This document shows, one piece after another, positions 15,902 through 23,787 of a stretch of DNA of 48,990 nt. The notes under the pieces are model-generated. The model was not told the DNA's origin and did not search any database. It saw nothing but the letters and a program-made list of their open reading frames with translations. The position numbers and the translations under genes were made by a program. Each line of letters begins with the position of its first letter. The stretch's first letter is position 1. The DNA comes from a virus: IMG/VR virus record IMGVR_UViG_3300032287_003534, positions 1 to 48,990 of that record. The stretch is one strand, 5' to 3'.

Positions 15902-17515
15902 ATGCCCCGCGCCGACGCCGACCTCGTATGGCTCCTGACGATCACCCTGCCCGGGGTGACCTACCGCCTGTCTACCCGCCCGCTGGCGATCACCGAGGCC
16001 AACGGGGCGGTCACCGAGTACAGCGGCAGCCTGTCAGACATCGACTTCGCCGAGGAGATCGACCTTCTCAGCGTTGCCCCCGCATCGCAGACCGTCGCCG
16101 TCGAGGGCTACATCGACCCCGCGCCCGTCGACCTCGCCACCCACGGCGTCGACCTGCGCGAAGCCGTGGCCCGCCTGTCCTACGCCCTCGTCGAGCCTCA
16201 CCGCGGCTACGGCCTGCAGACCGTCGCCCACACCGACCGCACCGACGTCGCCGAGGGCCGCCTCGCCCAGCCCGCATGGGCCGATCCTGTTCGCCCCCCG
16301 GGCTGGTTCTCGGCCAGCGTCGAGGCCACCCCGTGGACCTCCCGGGTCCCCCTGCTCAGCCCCGGCGCGGTCATCACCGAGGCCGACTTCCCCGACGCCC
16401 GCGACGACGCCTACGGCTTCCCCTTCCCGTTGGTCGTCGGGCAGCCCGGAAGCACGGCCATTGGTCTCTTCTCGACGCCCGCCTACGTCATCGACACCAC
16501 CGCGGGCGGACTCGCGCAACTCCTCCTGATCGCCGGCTACGACGTCGCTTCGGTCGGTGACAACGTCACGATCAGCGACGGCACCAACACCGAGGCCAAC
16601 GCCGTCGAGCTTGGCATCACCCCTTCGGGCCAGCCCTACTACTACGTCGACATCGACGGCAGCCCAACGCTAAACAACGGCACCGACGCCGTTTACAGCG
16701 TGGCATGGTCCACCGCATCCGGCGTCGGCGGGGCATCCAAGCCCGGCCAGCCCGCGTCCATCGGCGAGGCGATCCGCTACCTGATCGGCCGCGCCGGCCT
16801 GCCCTTCGACGTCGGCGGGTCTGCCGCCGCGCTGGACTACCTGCGCTCCATCCGGTGCGACTTCTACCTGAACGACCCCGAAGTCTCCGCGTGGGATTAC
16901 CTCGCCACCCAAGTCCTGCCGCGACTGCCGGTGACCCTGCGCTACACGTCCGCGGGCCTGCGCATCGACGCGCTCGACCCCGACGTGCCCCCCGCCCTGT
17001 GCACCGCCGCGAGCCCCGACGACGGATGGGTGCGCCTGTCCGCAGCGGTCTACGACGACGCACCCGCACCCAAGCGGCTCGTCGTCAAGGGTGGGCAGAA
17101 CGCGCTCACCGGCGGCTATGCCCGGATCGTGATCATCAGCGGCGACGCCGAGGACATCCCGGCAGACCAGCCCTCTCTGCGCGCCGGCGTGGACGTGCGC
17201 ACCCGCAGCCCGCAGGGTGTCCAGCCCACCGAGGAAGAGGCCATCGAGATCCCGTGGTGCCAAGACCTGTCGAGCCTCTACACGCTGGCGCTGTGGCGCG
17301 CGGGCTTCCGGTCCTCCCGCCCGGTGACAGTGACCTACAGCGCCCCCGTTCCGGCCGGCCACCTCGAGCCCGGTGCCCCCGTGGCGGTCACCGACCCCGC
17401 GCTCGGCTGGTCTGACCGCGTGATGTGGGTCCGCTCCAAGCGCTGGCAAGCCGGCCGCTGGATCTTCAGCCTCTGGGGTGTCGAGCGCGGCGCCTACGAC
17501 ACTTTCGCCGGGTAG
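15902..17515 (+). CDS. Tail-tip / baseplate hub protein
   Basis: A 537-residue protein. Repeated beta segments (WLLTITLPGVTYRLSTRPLAI at the start, PVTVTYSAPVPAGHLEPGAPVAVTDPALGW near the end) and the position after the tape measure and distal tail genes fit a hub or tail-associated protein. The C-terminal WVRSKRWQAGRWIFSLWGVERG pattern resembles the end of phage hub proteins. No peptidase motif is seen. Its stop is followed within 20 bases by a promoter. Confidence 0.5.
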   Translation: MPRADADLVWLLTITLPGVTYRLSTRPLAITEANGAVTEYSGSLSDIDFAEEIDLLSVAPASQTVAVEGYIDPAPVDLATHGVDLREAVARLSYALVEPHRGYGLQTVAHTDRTDVAEGRLAQPAWADPVRPPGWFSASVEATPWTSRVPLLSPGAVITEADFPDARDDAYGFPFPLVVGQPGSTAIGLFSTPAYVIDTTAGGLAQLLLIAGYDVASVGDNVTISDGTNTEANAVELGITPSGQPYYYVDIDGSPTLNNGTDAVYSVAWSTASGVGGASKPGQPASIGEAIRYLIGRAGLPFDVGGSAAALDYLRSIRCDFYLNDPEVSAWDYLATQVLPRLPVTLRYTSAGLRIDALDPDVPPALCTAASPDDGWVRLSAAVYDDAPAPKRLVVKGGQNALTGGYARIVIISGDAEDIPADQPSLRAGVDVRTRSPQGVQPTEEEAIEIPWCQDLSSLYTLALWRAGFRSSRPVTVTYSAPVPAGHLEPGAPVAVTDPALGWSDRVMWVRSKRWQAGRWIFSLWGVERGAYDTFAG

Positions 17516-17541
17516 ACCACCCGATCCCCCTGTGTTACGCT
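17513..17541 (+). promoter_or_regulatory. Promoter for tail-fibre region
   Basis: TAGACC (17513-17518), 17 bp, TACGCT (17536-17541) preceded by TGTG. The -35 is weak. The -10 through ribosome site (TGTGTTACGCTACCC, then GAGGTGACCCTTGG) almost copies the region before the portal gene, pointing to duplication of a control module. Confidence 0.5.
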
Positions 17542-17559
17542 ACCCCTGCGAGGTGACCC

Positions 17560-17889
17560 TTGGCCGCAACCGTCAGCAAGTCCGGATCGCCCGGCGTCAT
17601 CACCGACCGGATCGCACTGGGCGCTACCACCGGCAACGCGACCGCGATCACGTTCCCGCGCTGGGCCCGCGAGATCAGCGTGCGGATCTTCGCTTCCGAC
17701 AACGAGACGCAGAGCGCGGGCTTCGTCTCTTCGACCGGCACCGACGGCGCGGCCATCGACAGCAACGGCGTCCGCGTCGAGCTTGGGGTGCCCTACATGG
17801 TCAACCCGAGCCCCGGCACCCCGGCGACCGTGCTCTACGTCAGCGCCGACAGCGCGAACGACGTGGCTCACGTCTCTGTGAGCGCCTGA
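17560..17889 (+). CDS. Small virion-associated beta protein
   Basis: A 109-residue protein starting with TTG behind GAGGTG. The pattern AITFPRWAREISVRIF, SSTGTDGAAI and VELGVPYMV resembles small jelly-roll-like virion proteins found beside tail fibre genes. It probably decorates the tail or spike. It overlaps the next start by one base. Confidence 0.55.
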   Translation: MAATVSKSGSPGVITDRIALGATTGNATAITFPRWAREISVRIFASDNETQSAGFVSSTGTDGAAIDSNGVRVELGVPYMVNPSPGTPATVLYVSADSANDVAHVSVSA

Positions 17890-19007
17890 TGCCCCGCTTG
17901 CGCACCCGCATCGTCCCGCGCGGAGGGTCGGCCCTGCCGGCCCTCACCGCCCCCACCCCACCCACACAGGGCCCGCCCGAGCCCGTCGGCACCGCGTCCG
18001 TCAGCCTGACGTGGACGCACCCGACCGCCCCAGCCAGTGGCATCACCTATGCCCTGACCGCCACCGACACCGCGACCGGCGACCCTGTCACCCCGTCGTC
18101 GGGCAGCGGCCTCGGGCCGTGGGTCCTGCCTGTCACCGATGGGCAGGGGATCATCTGCACACTTACCGTCACCCGGACCTCCGACGGGCAGGAGGTCCCC
18201 AGCCTGCCGTACTACGCATCGGTGGAAGCCAGTAGCAGCATCCCCGGCGCGTGGACGAAGATCGGCGACGTCAACTTCGTCGGCGCGACCGCGCAGACCT
18301 TCACGACGACCGGCGACAAGACGGTCACCCTCGCCAACGCATCGACCGTCACCGTCAACGCGACGATGAGCGTCGGCACGATCACCACCGGCACGGCAGG
18401 CGTCGACGCCACCCGCGGCCTGATCGCCGACGTCCCCGGTGCGGTAGCCTCGACCGCCTACCGCCTGCGCGCCGCGATCCCCGTCAGCCCGAGCGTCGGC
18501 AGCACCGATGACGTGCTCGTCTTGGTGCGCTGGCGCGTCAATATGGCCACGGGCACCGGCCAGCGCGCCCTGACCGGCGTCACGATCGTCGGCGGCAGCG
18601 AGGCCAACGCCGAGTTCTCGGGTGCGGTGTGGCAGAACACCGCCGGCAACCTCGTGAAGCTCCAAAGCCGCAAGGGCATTTCGGTGGCCGACGTTGCCGC
18701 GTCGGTGCCCACCGGCTGGCGCGACGGCACAACGCTGGTCCAAACCGACGTGCGCGTCGTGGGCAAGGCCCGGACGTTGTTCGCGACCGGCGGCACGCGC
18801 AACCCGGACAGCGGATCGGCAACCTACACCGCTGACATCGGCGGCGACAGCAGCGGGCCGAACGCCGGGCTTGAGGCCCCACTTTTCAGCGGGGCGACCA
18901 TCTACGTCCAGCTCTACAGTTGGAACGGCGCAGCGTCCGGCGGCGCGTGCTCGACTGCCATCGAGCGCATCCAAGTCTTCGAGCGCACCACCTCCCGCGT
19001 CCCCTGA
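17889..19007 (+). CDS. Tail fibre-like protein with Fn3-like domain
   Basis: A 372-residue protein. The ATG at 17889 overlaps the preceding stop and is preferred over upstream in-frame codons, which lie in the previous gene. Residues about 20-110 look like a fibronectin-III domain (PPEPVGTASVSLTWTHPT, YALTATDTATG, CTLTVTRTSDG). The rest is Thr/Ser/Val-rich beta structure ending SACS-like GGACSTAIERIQVFE. Likely a receptor-binding or side-fibre protein; no enzymatic motif. Confidence 0.55.
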   Translation: MPRLRTRIVPRGGSALPALTAPTPPTQGPPEPVGTASVSLTWTHPTAPASGITYALTATDTATGDPVTPSSGSGLGPWVLPVTDGQGIICTLTVTRTSDGQEVPSLPYYASVEASSSIPGAWTKIGDVNFVGATAQTFTTTGDKTVTLANASTVTVNATMSVGTITTGTAGVDATRGLIADVPGAVASTAYRLRAAIPVSPSVGSTDDVLVLVRWRVNMATGTGQRALTGVTIVGGSEANAEFSGAVWQNTAGNLVKLQSRKGISVADVAASVPTGWRDGTTLVQTDVRVVGKARTLFATGGTRNPDSGSATYTADIGGDSSGPNAGLEAPLFSGATIYVQLYSWNGAASGGACSTAIERIQVFERTTSRVP

Positions 19008-19015
19008 GGTAGCCC

Positions 19016-19213
19016 ATGCAGATCAGCAACCTGCGCGCAGTCACGATCAGCGACGAGGCCGGCGAGCGACAGCGGCCCGCCTTCGAGGGCCTGATCGACG
19101 AGCACTGCCCGGCGCTCTACAGCACCGACCCCGCCGTCAAGGACGCCGCCAAGGCCGCCATCGCCGACGTGATCGCCGACGCCATCGTCGCCAGCGGCAT
19201 CGGCGCCCCGTGA
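19016..19213 (+). CDS. Small protein downstream of tail fibre
   Basis: A 65-residue protein with ribosome site GAGGTAGCCCATG. The N-terminus is beta-like and the C-terminus is an Ala/Asp/Ile helix (AAKAAIADVIADAIVAS). It overlaps the next gene by four bases (GTGA). Unrecognised; perhaps a fibre-assembly accessory. Confidence 0.55.
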   Translation: MQISNLRAVTISDEAGERQRPAFEGLIDEHCPALYSTDPAVKDAAKAAIADVIADAIVASGIGAP

Positions 19214-19527
19214 CCACTCCCGACCCCATCGCCGCCCTCGCGCTGCGCGACTGCGGCCCCAGCACCCCCGGCGCACCCGTGCGGGACCACCTGCCGGTGC
19301 ACCTGTCCGCCGACGCGCGCGCGGTCTGCCTCGCCCGTCTGGCGCACGGTGAGGCCCTCTACGGCGCGCCGCTCGCCATCGGGTGGGAGCCCGCGCCGGT
19401 GGAGGCCATCCAAGAGGCCGCCGACCTCGTGGCCTACCTCGTGGCCGCGCAGGCGGGCGAAGGCAGGGTGCGGGATGCCGTCGAGCTTCTCAACAGCCTG
19501 ATGCGGGAGGGGGCCCGCCGCCGATGA
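19210..19527 (+). CDS. Unknown protein, 105 aa
   Basis: GTG start inside the preceding stop. Helical second half (VEAIQEAADLVAYLVAAQAGEGRVRDAVELLNSLM). It contains PVHLSADARAVCLARLAHGEALYG. It lies in a run of five coupled small genes between tail fibre and endolysin. No family recognised. Confidence 0.55.
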   Translation: MTTPDPIAALALRDCGPSTPGAPVRDHLPVHLSADARAVCLARLAHGEALYGAPLAIGWEPAPVEAIQEAADLVAYLVAAQAGEGRVRDAVELLNSLMREGARRR

Positions 19528-19643
19528 CCCTCACGATCCGCGACCCCGACGGCGCCCCGGTCCGCGTCCTGCGCCTGCGGTCCCGCGACCTCATCGACTA
19601 CGCCACCCGATACCAGCGCCGGCGCGGCGCGGTGGAGTGCTGA
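19524..19643 (+). CDS. Very small basic protein, 39 aa
   Basis: Reads MTLTIRDPDGAPVRVLRLRSRD and on to a Cys C-terminus, with ATG overlapping the previous stop and AGG-rich ribosome site (GGGAGGGGG). Coupling on both sides and sensible composition support translation. Function unknown. Confidence 0.45.
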   Translation: MTLTIRDPDGAPVRVLRLRSRDLIDYATRYQRRRGAVEC

Positions 19644-19644
19644 C

Positions 19645-19818
19645 ATGCCCAAGCCCGTTCCCGACGACGTGAAGCCCCTACTCACCAAGCTGATGCGCAT
19701 CGGCGTCAAGGCAACCCGCTTCTGGGCCGGCGGCTTCACCGCCACCGAGATCGCCGTCCTTGCCGCCGACCTGATCGAGCTGGGCGCCGATCTCGCCGAA
19801 GCTGCGCGGGAGGACTGA
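19645..19818 (+). CDS. Small helical protein, 57 aa
   Basis: A 57-residue protein (MPKPVPDDVKPLLTKLMRIG...). The segment FWAGGFTATEIAVLAADLIELGADLA is amphipathic to hydrophobic and might associate with the membrane. It starts one base after the previous stop and its own stop overlaps the endolysin start, so a lysis-related role is possible but unproven. Confidence 0.5.
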   Translation: MPKPVPDDVKPLLTKLMRIGVKATRFWAGGFTATEIAVLAADLIELGADLAEAARED

Positions 19819-20237
19819 TGCCCAAGCCGTACTCCTGGGGCCCAACCTCCACCGCCCATCTTGAGACCTGCCACCCGCTACACATCACCCTGTGGCGGCG
19901 GGTCATCAAGCGGACCGATCTGCCCCACGACCTGTCGATCATCTGCGGCCATCGCGGCAAAGCGGCGCAGGATGCCGCGTTCGCGTCGGGCAACTCGCGC
20001 GTGCGCTGGCCGCGCGGGAAGCACAACACGCTGCCCAGCCAAGCGGTCGACGTGGTGCCGTTCATCGACGGCAAGCAGGAGCACCGCAACGCCGAGATCT
20101 TCAAGAAGCACGTCCCGATGGTCAAAGACGAGTGGGCGAAGATGGTCGCCGAGGGGTTGGTGCCTGAGGGTGTCACCTTGGAGTCCGGCGCCGATTGGGG
20201 CTGGGACTTCCCACACTGGGAGATCCGGGGTGTCTGA
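19818..20237 (+). CDS. Endolysin, M15-type peptidoglycan endopeptidase
   Basis: A 139-residue zinc peptidase predicted to cut L-alanyl-D-glutamate or similar bonds in the cell wall peptide. Seen: CGHRGKAAQDAAFASGNSR at 43-61, then KHNTLPSQAVDVVP with metal ligands H69 and D78, and DWGWDFPHWE at 126-135 with catalytic acid and third ligand H133. This is the M15C (CwlK/phage endolysin) layout. No signal peptide, so release depends on a holin. ATG overlaps the upstream stop by one base. Confidence 0.85.
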   Translation: MPKPYSWGPTSTAHLETCHPLHITLWRRVIKRTDLPHDLSIICGHRGKAAQDAAFASGNSRVRWPRGKHNTLPSQAVDVVPFIDGKQEHRNAEIFKKHVPMVKDEWAKMVAEGLVPEGVTLESGADWGWDFPHWEIRGV

Positions 20238-20261
20238 CGTCATCCCGGCGCCGCGCCCGCG

Positions 20262-20270
20262 TGCTACGCT
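20262..20270 (+). promoter_or_regulatory. Weak extended -10 promoter candidate
   Basis: TGCTACGCT carries the same -10 (TACGCT, 20265-20270) as the portal and fibre promoters, but no -35 match lies 17 bp upstream. It would put the transcription start almost on the ATG of the next gene, so it may be decayed or require an activator. Confidence 0.25.
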
Positions 20271-20277
20271 GCCCCCG

Positions 20278-20640
20278 ATGCCCAGCCTCCCCGCCTACCT
20301 CCGCGGCCCCGCCCTCGTCGCCCTCTGCGCCGCCGGGGCCTGCCTCGCCTGCGCAGCCGCCGCATGGGCGCAGGCGCCTGACCTCGCGCCTGCGCTTCCC
20401 GCCGGGCCTGCCGCCGGGGCAGACCCCTTCGCTGGCATCGCTGCGGCATGGGGCCCGTCGGGCGCGTCGCTGCTTGCGGTCGCCGCCATCTGGAAGGAGT
20501 GGCGCAAGGATGTCGCCGCGCAGGCCAAGAAGATCGAAGAGCAGCAGGCCCTTTTGGCGGCGCTGGACAAGCAAGTCGCGCTGACACAGCAGTCTGTGCA
20601 TATCGCCTCCGAGGCCCTGCGCCGGGCCGTCGACACCTGA
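20278..20640 (+). CDS. Membrane lysis protein (holin or inner-membrane spanin candidate)
   Basis: A 120-residue protein. Residues about 10-32 are a hydrophobic Ala/Leu/Cys segment ending AWA-QAP, which reads as a signal peptide or first membrane helix. Residues about 52-72 (AAAWGPSGASLLAVAAIW) form a second helix, and the C-terminal 45 residues are a coiled coil (QAKKIEEQQALLAALDKQV). Immediately after the endolysin, a holin or i-spanin is the natural reading. The choice between them depends on whether the first segment is cleaved. Confidence 0.55.
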   Translation: MPSLPAYLRGPALVALCAAGACLACAAAAWAQAPDLAPALPAGPAAGADPFAGIAAAWGPSGASLLAVAAIWKEWRKDVAAQAKKIEEQQALLAALDKQVALTQQSVHIASEALRRAVDT

Positions 20641-20664
20641 CCCTATCCACCCATCGGAGCCACC

Positions 20665-21102
20665 ATGCCGAACCCCGACTTCTTCGGATACCAGCCCCCC
20701 AACGCTGACACCAGTCCGCGCCACGCCCGGATCGACGCAGCCGCCGACACCGCGCAGAAGGCGATCACCGCCGCGCTCGACGGCTTCATCGACGCCAACG
20801 CGCTGATGACTGGCGCTGCCGGCAAGCCGGGCCCGGCGCAGTACGGCATGATCAACAACGCCTGCCGCGACCTCGTCGCCGAGATGCAGGCCGTGTGTGC
20901 GCCGAGCGCCGACCTGAGCGCGGCGATCCGCTGCGTGCGACTGGCCCGGATGCACGCCAACAACGCGCTCCGCGTGGACGCAAACTGCTTCGAGCCCGCC
21001 GAGGACGCCAAGCACGCGCAGCTCCAGATCAAGCAGGCGCGCTTCCAAGCCAAAGCCGCCATCGCCCTCGCCCTCCCCGCCGAGCTCCCGCCGCTCACCT
21101 GA
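20665..21102 (+). CDS. Helical-hairpin protein resembling Acb2/Tad1-type sponges
   Basis: A 145-residue, mostly helical protein. Near residues 88-115 it reads APSADLSAAIRCVRLARMHANNAL, which fits position by position the motif PS-x-[DE]-x-S-x-A-(6)-A-x-M-x-A-N that I associate with the Acb2/Tad1 hairpin domain of phage proteins. Members of that group bind cyclic oligonucleotides made by bacterial CBASS or Thoeris defence. The N-terminus (MPNPDFFGYQPPNADT) also resembles the start of such proteins. The assignment is from memory of the pattern, not a search. It lies among lysis genes with GGAGCC before ATG. Confidence 0.45.
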   Translation: MPNPDFFGYQPPNADTSPRHARIDAAADTAQKAITAALDGFIDANALMTGAAGKPGPAQYGMINNACRDLVAEMQAVCAPSADLSAAIRCVRLARMHANNALRVDANCFEPAEDAKHAQLQIKQARFQAKAAIALALPAELPPLT

Positions 21103-21138
21103 CCCCTCGCCGCCCCGGGCGCCGGGGCCGGAGCCGCC

Positions 21139-21360
21139 GTGCACCTCGCCGCCCTGCCCGCCGCCGCACCTGCGGCAGCCCCCCGCACCGCCCCGGGCCT
21201 CACGCCCGTCGCCGAGCCCGCGCCCCGGATGAGCCCCGCGCGCCGCGACCTGCTCGCGCTGGCGCTCGTGGCCCTCACCGGCGCCGTCGAGCCCGAGCCT
21301 CGCCCCGAGCCGGAGGGGCAGACCCTGCGCCCGACGCAGGGTCCGAGGGGGCAGGCGTGA
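21139..21360 (+). CDS. Small single-pass membrane protein
   Basis: A 73-residue protein with GTG start and GGAG upstream. Residues about 36-50 (RRDLLALALVALTGAV) form one short membrane helix flanked by basic residues; the ends are Pro/Glu-rich. In the lysis block it could be a spanin or antiholin, but there is no lipobox. It overlaps the next gene by four bases. A 7-bp GC hairpin (21112-21128) precedes it. Confidence 0.45.
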   Translation: MHLAALPAAAPAAAPRTAPGLTPVAEPAPRMSPARRDLLALALVALTGAVEPEPRPEPEGQTLRPTQGPRGQA

Positions 21361-21860
21361 CCGGCGCCGACATCCTCGCCGTGCTCGCCCTCGGCTGGGC
21401 CGGCGGTGTGGCGACCGCGTGCGTCGTGGTCGTCGCGACGCTGCCGCCGCGCGGTGTTTTCCGCGGCTCGACCACCCCGACCTACCCGCGCCCCGCGGCG
21501 CCACAACCCCGCGGCCCGGCCGCACAGGAGCCTGACATGGGCCGCTACGAGTCCAACTCCGGCAACGAAAAGAAGACCGTCAACGGGCAAGCCAAGACGC
21601 TGCTCGCGGTCGGCTGCGAGAACGCCCCCAACGGCGGCATGTTCCACGTCGCGATGGACTACGCCGAGGGCTTGACCGTCGCCGAGTTCGCCGACCTGCG
21701 CACTGCCGCGCTGGACTCGCAGGTCGCGCTGGCGACGTGGTGGGCCAGCCTCGTGTCGGCGTGCTCGACGTGGGCCGACCGCGTGGCGACCAAGGGGGCC
21801 GCCGCGGGCTACACGCAGGCGCAGTGGCGCCAGATGGCCCGGGACGCTGCAGCCGCGTGA
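21357..21860 (+). CDS. Membrane-anchored protein with internal start
   Basis: 167 residues from a GTG that overlaps the previous stop. Residues about 3-28 (TGADILAVLALGWAGGVATACVVVVATLP) form one membrane helix, followed by a Pro-rich spacer. A second in-frame ATG at 21537, preceded by AGGAG seven bases upstream, would give a soluble 107-residue protein (MGRYESNSGNEKK...). Both starts have credible ribosome sites, so two forms may be made. Family unrecognised. This is the last plus-strand gene of the late region; the next gene converges with a two-base gap. Confidence 0.5.
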   Translation: MTGADILAVLALGWAGGVATACVVVVATLPPRGVFRGSTTPTYPRPAAPQPRGPAAQEPDMGRYESNSGNEKKTVNGQAKTLLAVGCENAPNGGMFHVAMDYAEGLTVAEFADLRTAALDSQVALATWWASLVSACSTWADRVATKGAAAGYTQAQWRQMARDAAAA

Positions 21861-21862
21861 CC

Positions 21863-22120
21863 CTACCCCTCGGGTAGCCGCCGGTCGCCGTGGGCGCGCT
21901 CGTACAGCCGCGCCGCCGCCCACGTCACCCGCAGCACCGCCCACCACACGGGCCCGCTCTTGATCGCCGCCAGCGTCAGGAGCAGGCCCGATGCCTCATG
22001 CGCGGCCACCGCGGCGCGGTCGCTGAGCGCGCGGTCGTCGCTGCCGATGGGCACGCGGAGGGCGCGCACGCCGTCCCGCAGCGCGAGGAGCAGGGCCTGC
22101 CGTGTGCGGTGCGGTGCCAC
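21863..22120 (-). CDS. Small protein, 85 aa, convergent end of early block
   Basis: GTG start at 22120 chosen for GGGGGGAG just upstream; the frame is open further but without a site. Residues about 40-65 (EASGLLLTLAAIKSGPVWWAVLRVTWAAARLY) are hydrophobic and may be membrane-associated. Unknown function. As the last gene of a long minus-strand series it converges with the late genes. Confidence 0.5.
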   Translation of the reverse strand: MAPHRTRQALLLALRDGVRALRVPIGSDDRALSDRAAVAAHEASGLLLTLAAIKSGPVWWAVLRVTWAAARLYERAHGDRRLPEG

Positions 22121-22179
22121 GCTCCCCCCGGGCGCACGTCCCCCGGGTGTGGTGGGGGCTCGGGCCTGGGCGGAGTCTA

Positions 22180-22200
22180 CCGCGCGGCAGGGTCGCGCGG
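22180..22200 (-). terminator. GC hairpin after gene 22204-22608
   Basis: CCGCGCG/CGCGCGG, seven pairs and a seven-base loop, four bases beyond the stop codon. No U-run follows, so termination would be weak. Confidence 0.3.
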
Positions 22201-22203
22201 ATT

Positions 22204-22608
22204 TCAGCGGGTGACAGGCTCCCACTGCTCCGCGTCAAACACGGGCCGGCGGTAGTCCTTGATGCAGCCGTTGCCGTCGACGTTGAGGATGATGTAGTCC
22301 CCATACCCACGGTCGCCGTGGCACAGGTAGGCATCAGGGACGTAGTAGCCGCTCCACTTGGCAATGTCGTTGCCTTCATCGTCCTGCAGCCAATACTCGC
22401 CCCGGTCGGCGACCTTGTAGTGGACAGCCGCCACCAAGCCGGGCGGCCAGTCCACAACGACACCGCGCTCAAGGTCGATACGCGGGCACCACTTGTCCCC
22501 TACCCGCATCGGGACGCGACCGCCCTTCTCCGTGTCGGGCGTGCCGTTGATGTCGGTGTCCTCCCAGTAGCGCACACGGGCCTCGACCCGCAGAAACACA
22601 GCGTCCAT
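22204..22608 (-). CDS. Conserved phage protein of unknown function
   Basis: A 134-residue protein. The pattern ARVRYWEDTDINGTPDTE, DKWCPRIDLERGVVVDWP, AVHYKVADRGEYWLQDDEGN and GYVP-like GYYVPDAYLCHGDRGYGDYIILNVDGNG is one I recognise as a widespread family in phages and prophages of Proteobacteria, without assigned function. Beta-rich with conserved Cys and Trp. The ribosome site is GAGGGGGTAAGGG before ATG. Confidence 0.65.
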   Translation of the reverse strand: MDAVFLRVEARVRYWEDTDINGTPDTEKGGRVPMRVGDKWCPRIDLERGVVVDWPPGLVAAVHYKVADRGEYWLQDDEGNDIAKWSGYYVPDAYLCHGDRGYGDYIILNVDGNGCIKDYRRPVFDAEQWEPVTR

Positions 22609-22686
22609 CCCTTACCCCCTCGGCGCCCCATCGGCGCCTCTACCCTCGCCCCACCACCCGCCGCGACATGCGGCAGGGGCGGGGGC

Positions 22687-22959
22687 TCACCCGCCGACGT
22701 GCTCGGTCGTCTCGGTGCACGGGTGCCGCGGCACCGACGCCACCCACTCGGCGCCGTCGTAGCAGCCCGGGAAGTACACGCGGCCGGCGGTCCACAACGT
22801 GAACGGCTGCCCTGCGGTCCCGCCATAGCCAGCGTCGAACACCACATCGAGCGCAGCATCGTCCAGCGTGCACCCCTCCACGTCCACCCACGACTCGCCG
22901 TGGTCCTGCATGACCGCGCTGATTTCCTTTCGCCACGTCGTCTTGTCACTGTCGCTCAT
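22687..22959 (-). CDS. Small acidic early protein
   Basis: A 90-residue protein (MSDSDKTTWRKEISAVMQDHGESWVDVEGC...). ATG at 22959 overlaps the stop of the upstream gene (ATGA). Contains Tyr/Gly-rich FDAGYGGTAGQPFTLW. Not recognised. It is one of nine tightly overlapping genes from 22687 to 24687. Confidence 0.5.
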   Translation of the reverse strand: MSDSDKTTWRKEISAVMQDHGESWVDVEGCTLDDAALDVVFDAGYGGTAGQPFTLWTAGRVYFPGCYDGAEWVASVPRHPCTETTEHVGG

Positions 22960-23153
22960 CACGCCTCCCTGCCGGCCCTGCCGGCGCTCCTGTGTGTCCT
23001 CGCCGCCCGCCCGTGCCCAACGTCGGGCACCGGGGCGGGCTCGGGCTCGCTGTACGCCGCGCCCATGCACGCGACCGTGCACCACGGGGCGGGCCCGGGG
23101 CTGCGGTAGCGGCGGCCGCAGATGGGGCAGGTGGCGGTGATGGGCGCCTTCAT
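22959..23153 (-). CDS. Small zinc-finger protein
   Basis: A 64-residue protein. CPICGRRYRSPGPAPWCTVACMG gives C-x2-C and C-x3-C, a plausible single zinc site near the N-terminus; the rest is disordered and basic. The ATG overlaps the upstream stop. Such small zinc proteins often act as phage modulators of host enzymes, but nothing specific can be said. Confidence 0.5.
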   Translation of the reverse strand: MKAPITATCPICGRRYRSPGPAPWCTVACMGAAYSEPEPAPVPDVGHGRAARTHRSAGRAGREA

Positions 23154-23401
23154 GCCCACCTCCGCGCAGCCGCGGCCCAGCCGTCGGCCCAAGCGATGGC
23201 GTCGGCCTCCATCTTCAGCGCCCATGCCGCGCGCCCTGACCGAGTCGCCGGGTCGGCGCAGTACCCGCAGACCTCCGCCTCCGCATCTGCCCAAACCCAC
23301 CCCCTCGACACCAGCACGTGCGCCCGCAGCCGCGCGGCCGCCGACGTGCGCCGCCCGCCGGGGCGGACCCGCAGGCGGCGGTGGTGCCAGGGGCGCGTCA
23401 T
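23150..23401 (-). CDS. Unknown basic protein, 83 aa
   Basis: Arg-rich N-terminus (MTRPWHHRRLRVRPGG) and an Ala/Trp-rich helical C-terminus (KMEADAIAWADGWAAAARRW), with one CGYC pair. Four-base overlaps on both sides support expression. No family recognised. Confidence 0.45.
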   Translation of the reverse strand: MTRPWHHRRLRVRPGGRRTSAAARLRAHVLVSRGWVWADAEAEVCGYCADPATRSGRAAWALKMEADAIAWADGWAAAARRWA

Positions 23402-23787
23402 GGCTGGCCCCCTCGGCGCGCGGCCGCAGCCTCAAGGGCGGCGATGAGGGCATCGGCTTCGGTGGGGCCGTGCCCGACGACCCTGCAGTCGATGCAGGCG
23501 CTCCACCACGACGACGTGGACGGCCCCGCCGGCGTGTTGCCCATCCACACGACGTGCATGTATGGGGCCTGCCACGCCTCGCGCACGGCGGCGAGCAGGC
23601 ACCCGACGGTCGCGGGGTCGGCGAAGTCGGGCTCTTCGTCGATGTTCTCGTCGGCGAAGGTGACACCCGACTGGCTCGCCCACAAGCCGGCGCCGAGAAC
23701 GCGGGCGCCATGCGTCGACAGCATCCCCGGCCGCCACACAGGCAGCCCCAGCGCAGCGCAGGCGGCGCGGTAGCGGGCGGCGGTCAT
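23398..23787 (-). CDS. Unknown protein, 129 aa
   Basis: The middle and C-terminal part (VGCLLAAVREAWQAPYMHVVWMGN ... VVGHGPTEADALIAALEAAAAR) resembles a small alpha/beta domain seen in phage accessory proteins. The start ATG overlaps the upstream stop. Function not assignable. Confidence 0.5.
   Translation of the reverse strand: MTAARYRAACAALGLPVWRPGMLSTHGARVLGAGLWASQSGVTFADENIDEEPDFADPATVGCLLAAVREAWQAPYMHVVWMGNTPAGPSTSSWWSACIDCRVVGHGPTEADALIAALEAAAARRGGQP

Noticed and set aside
20665-20667. Fourth start-codon hairpin before gene 20665
   Set aside because: The leader CATCGGAGCCACCATG resembles the hairpin family but the 3' arm CACCATG cannot pair fully with CATCGG, so the start is not sequestered in the same way.
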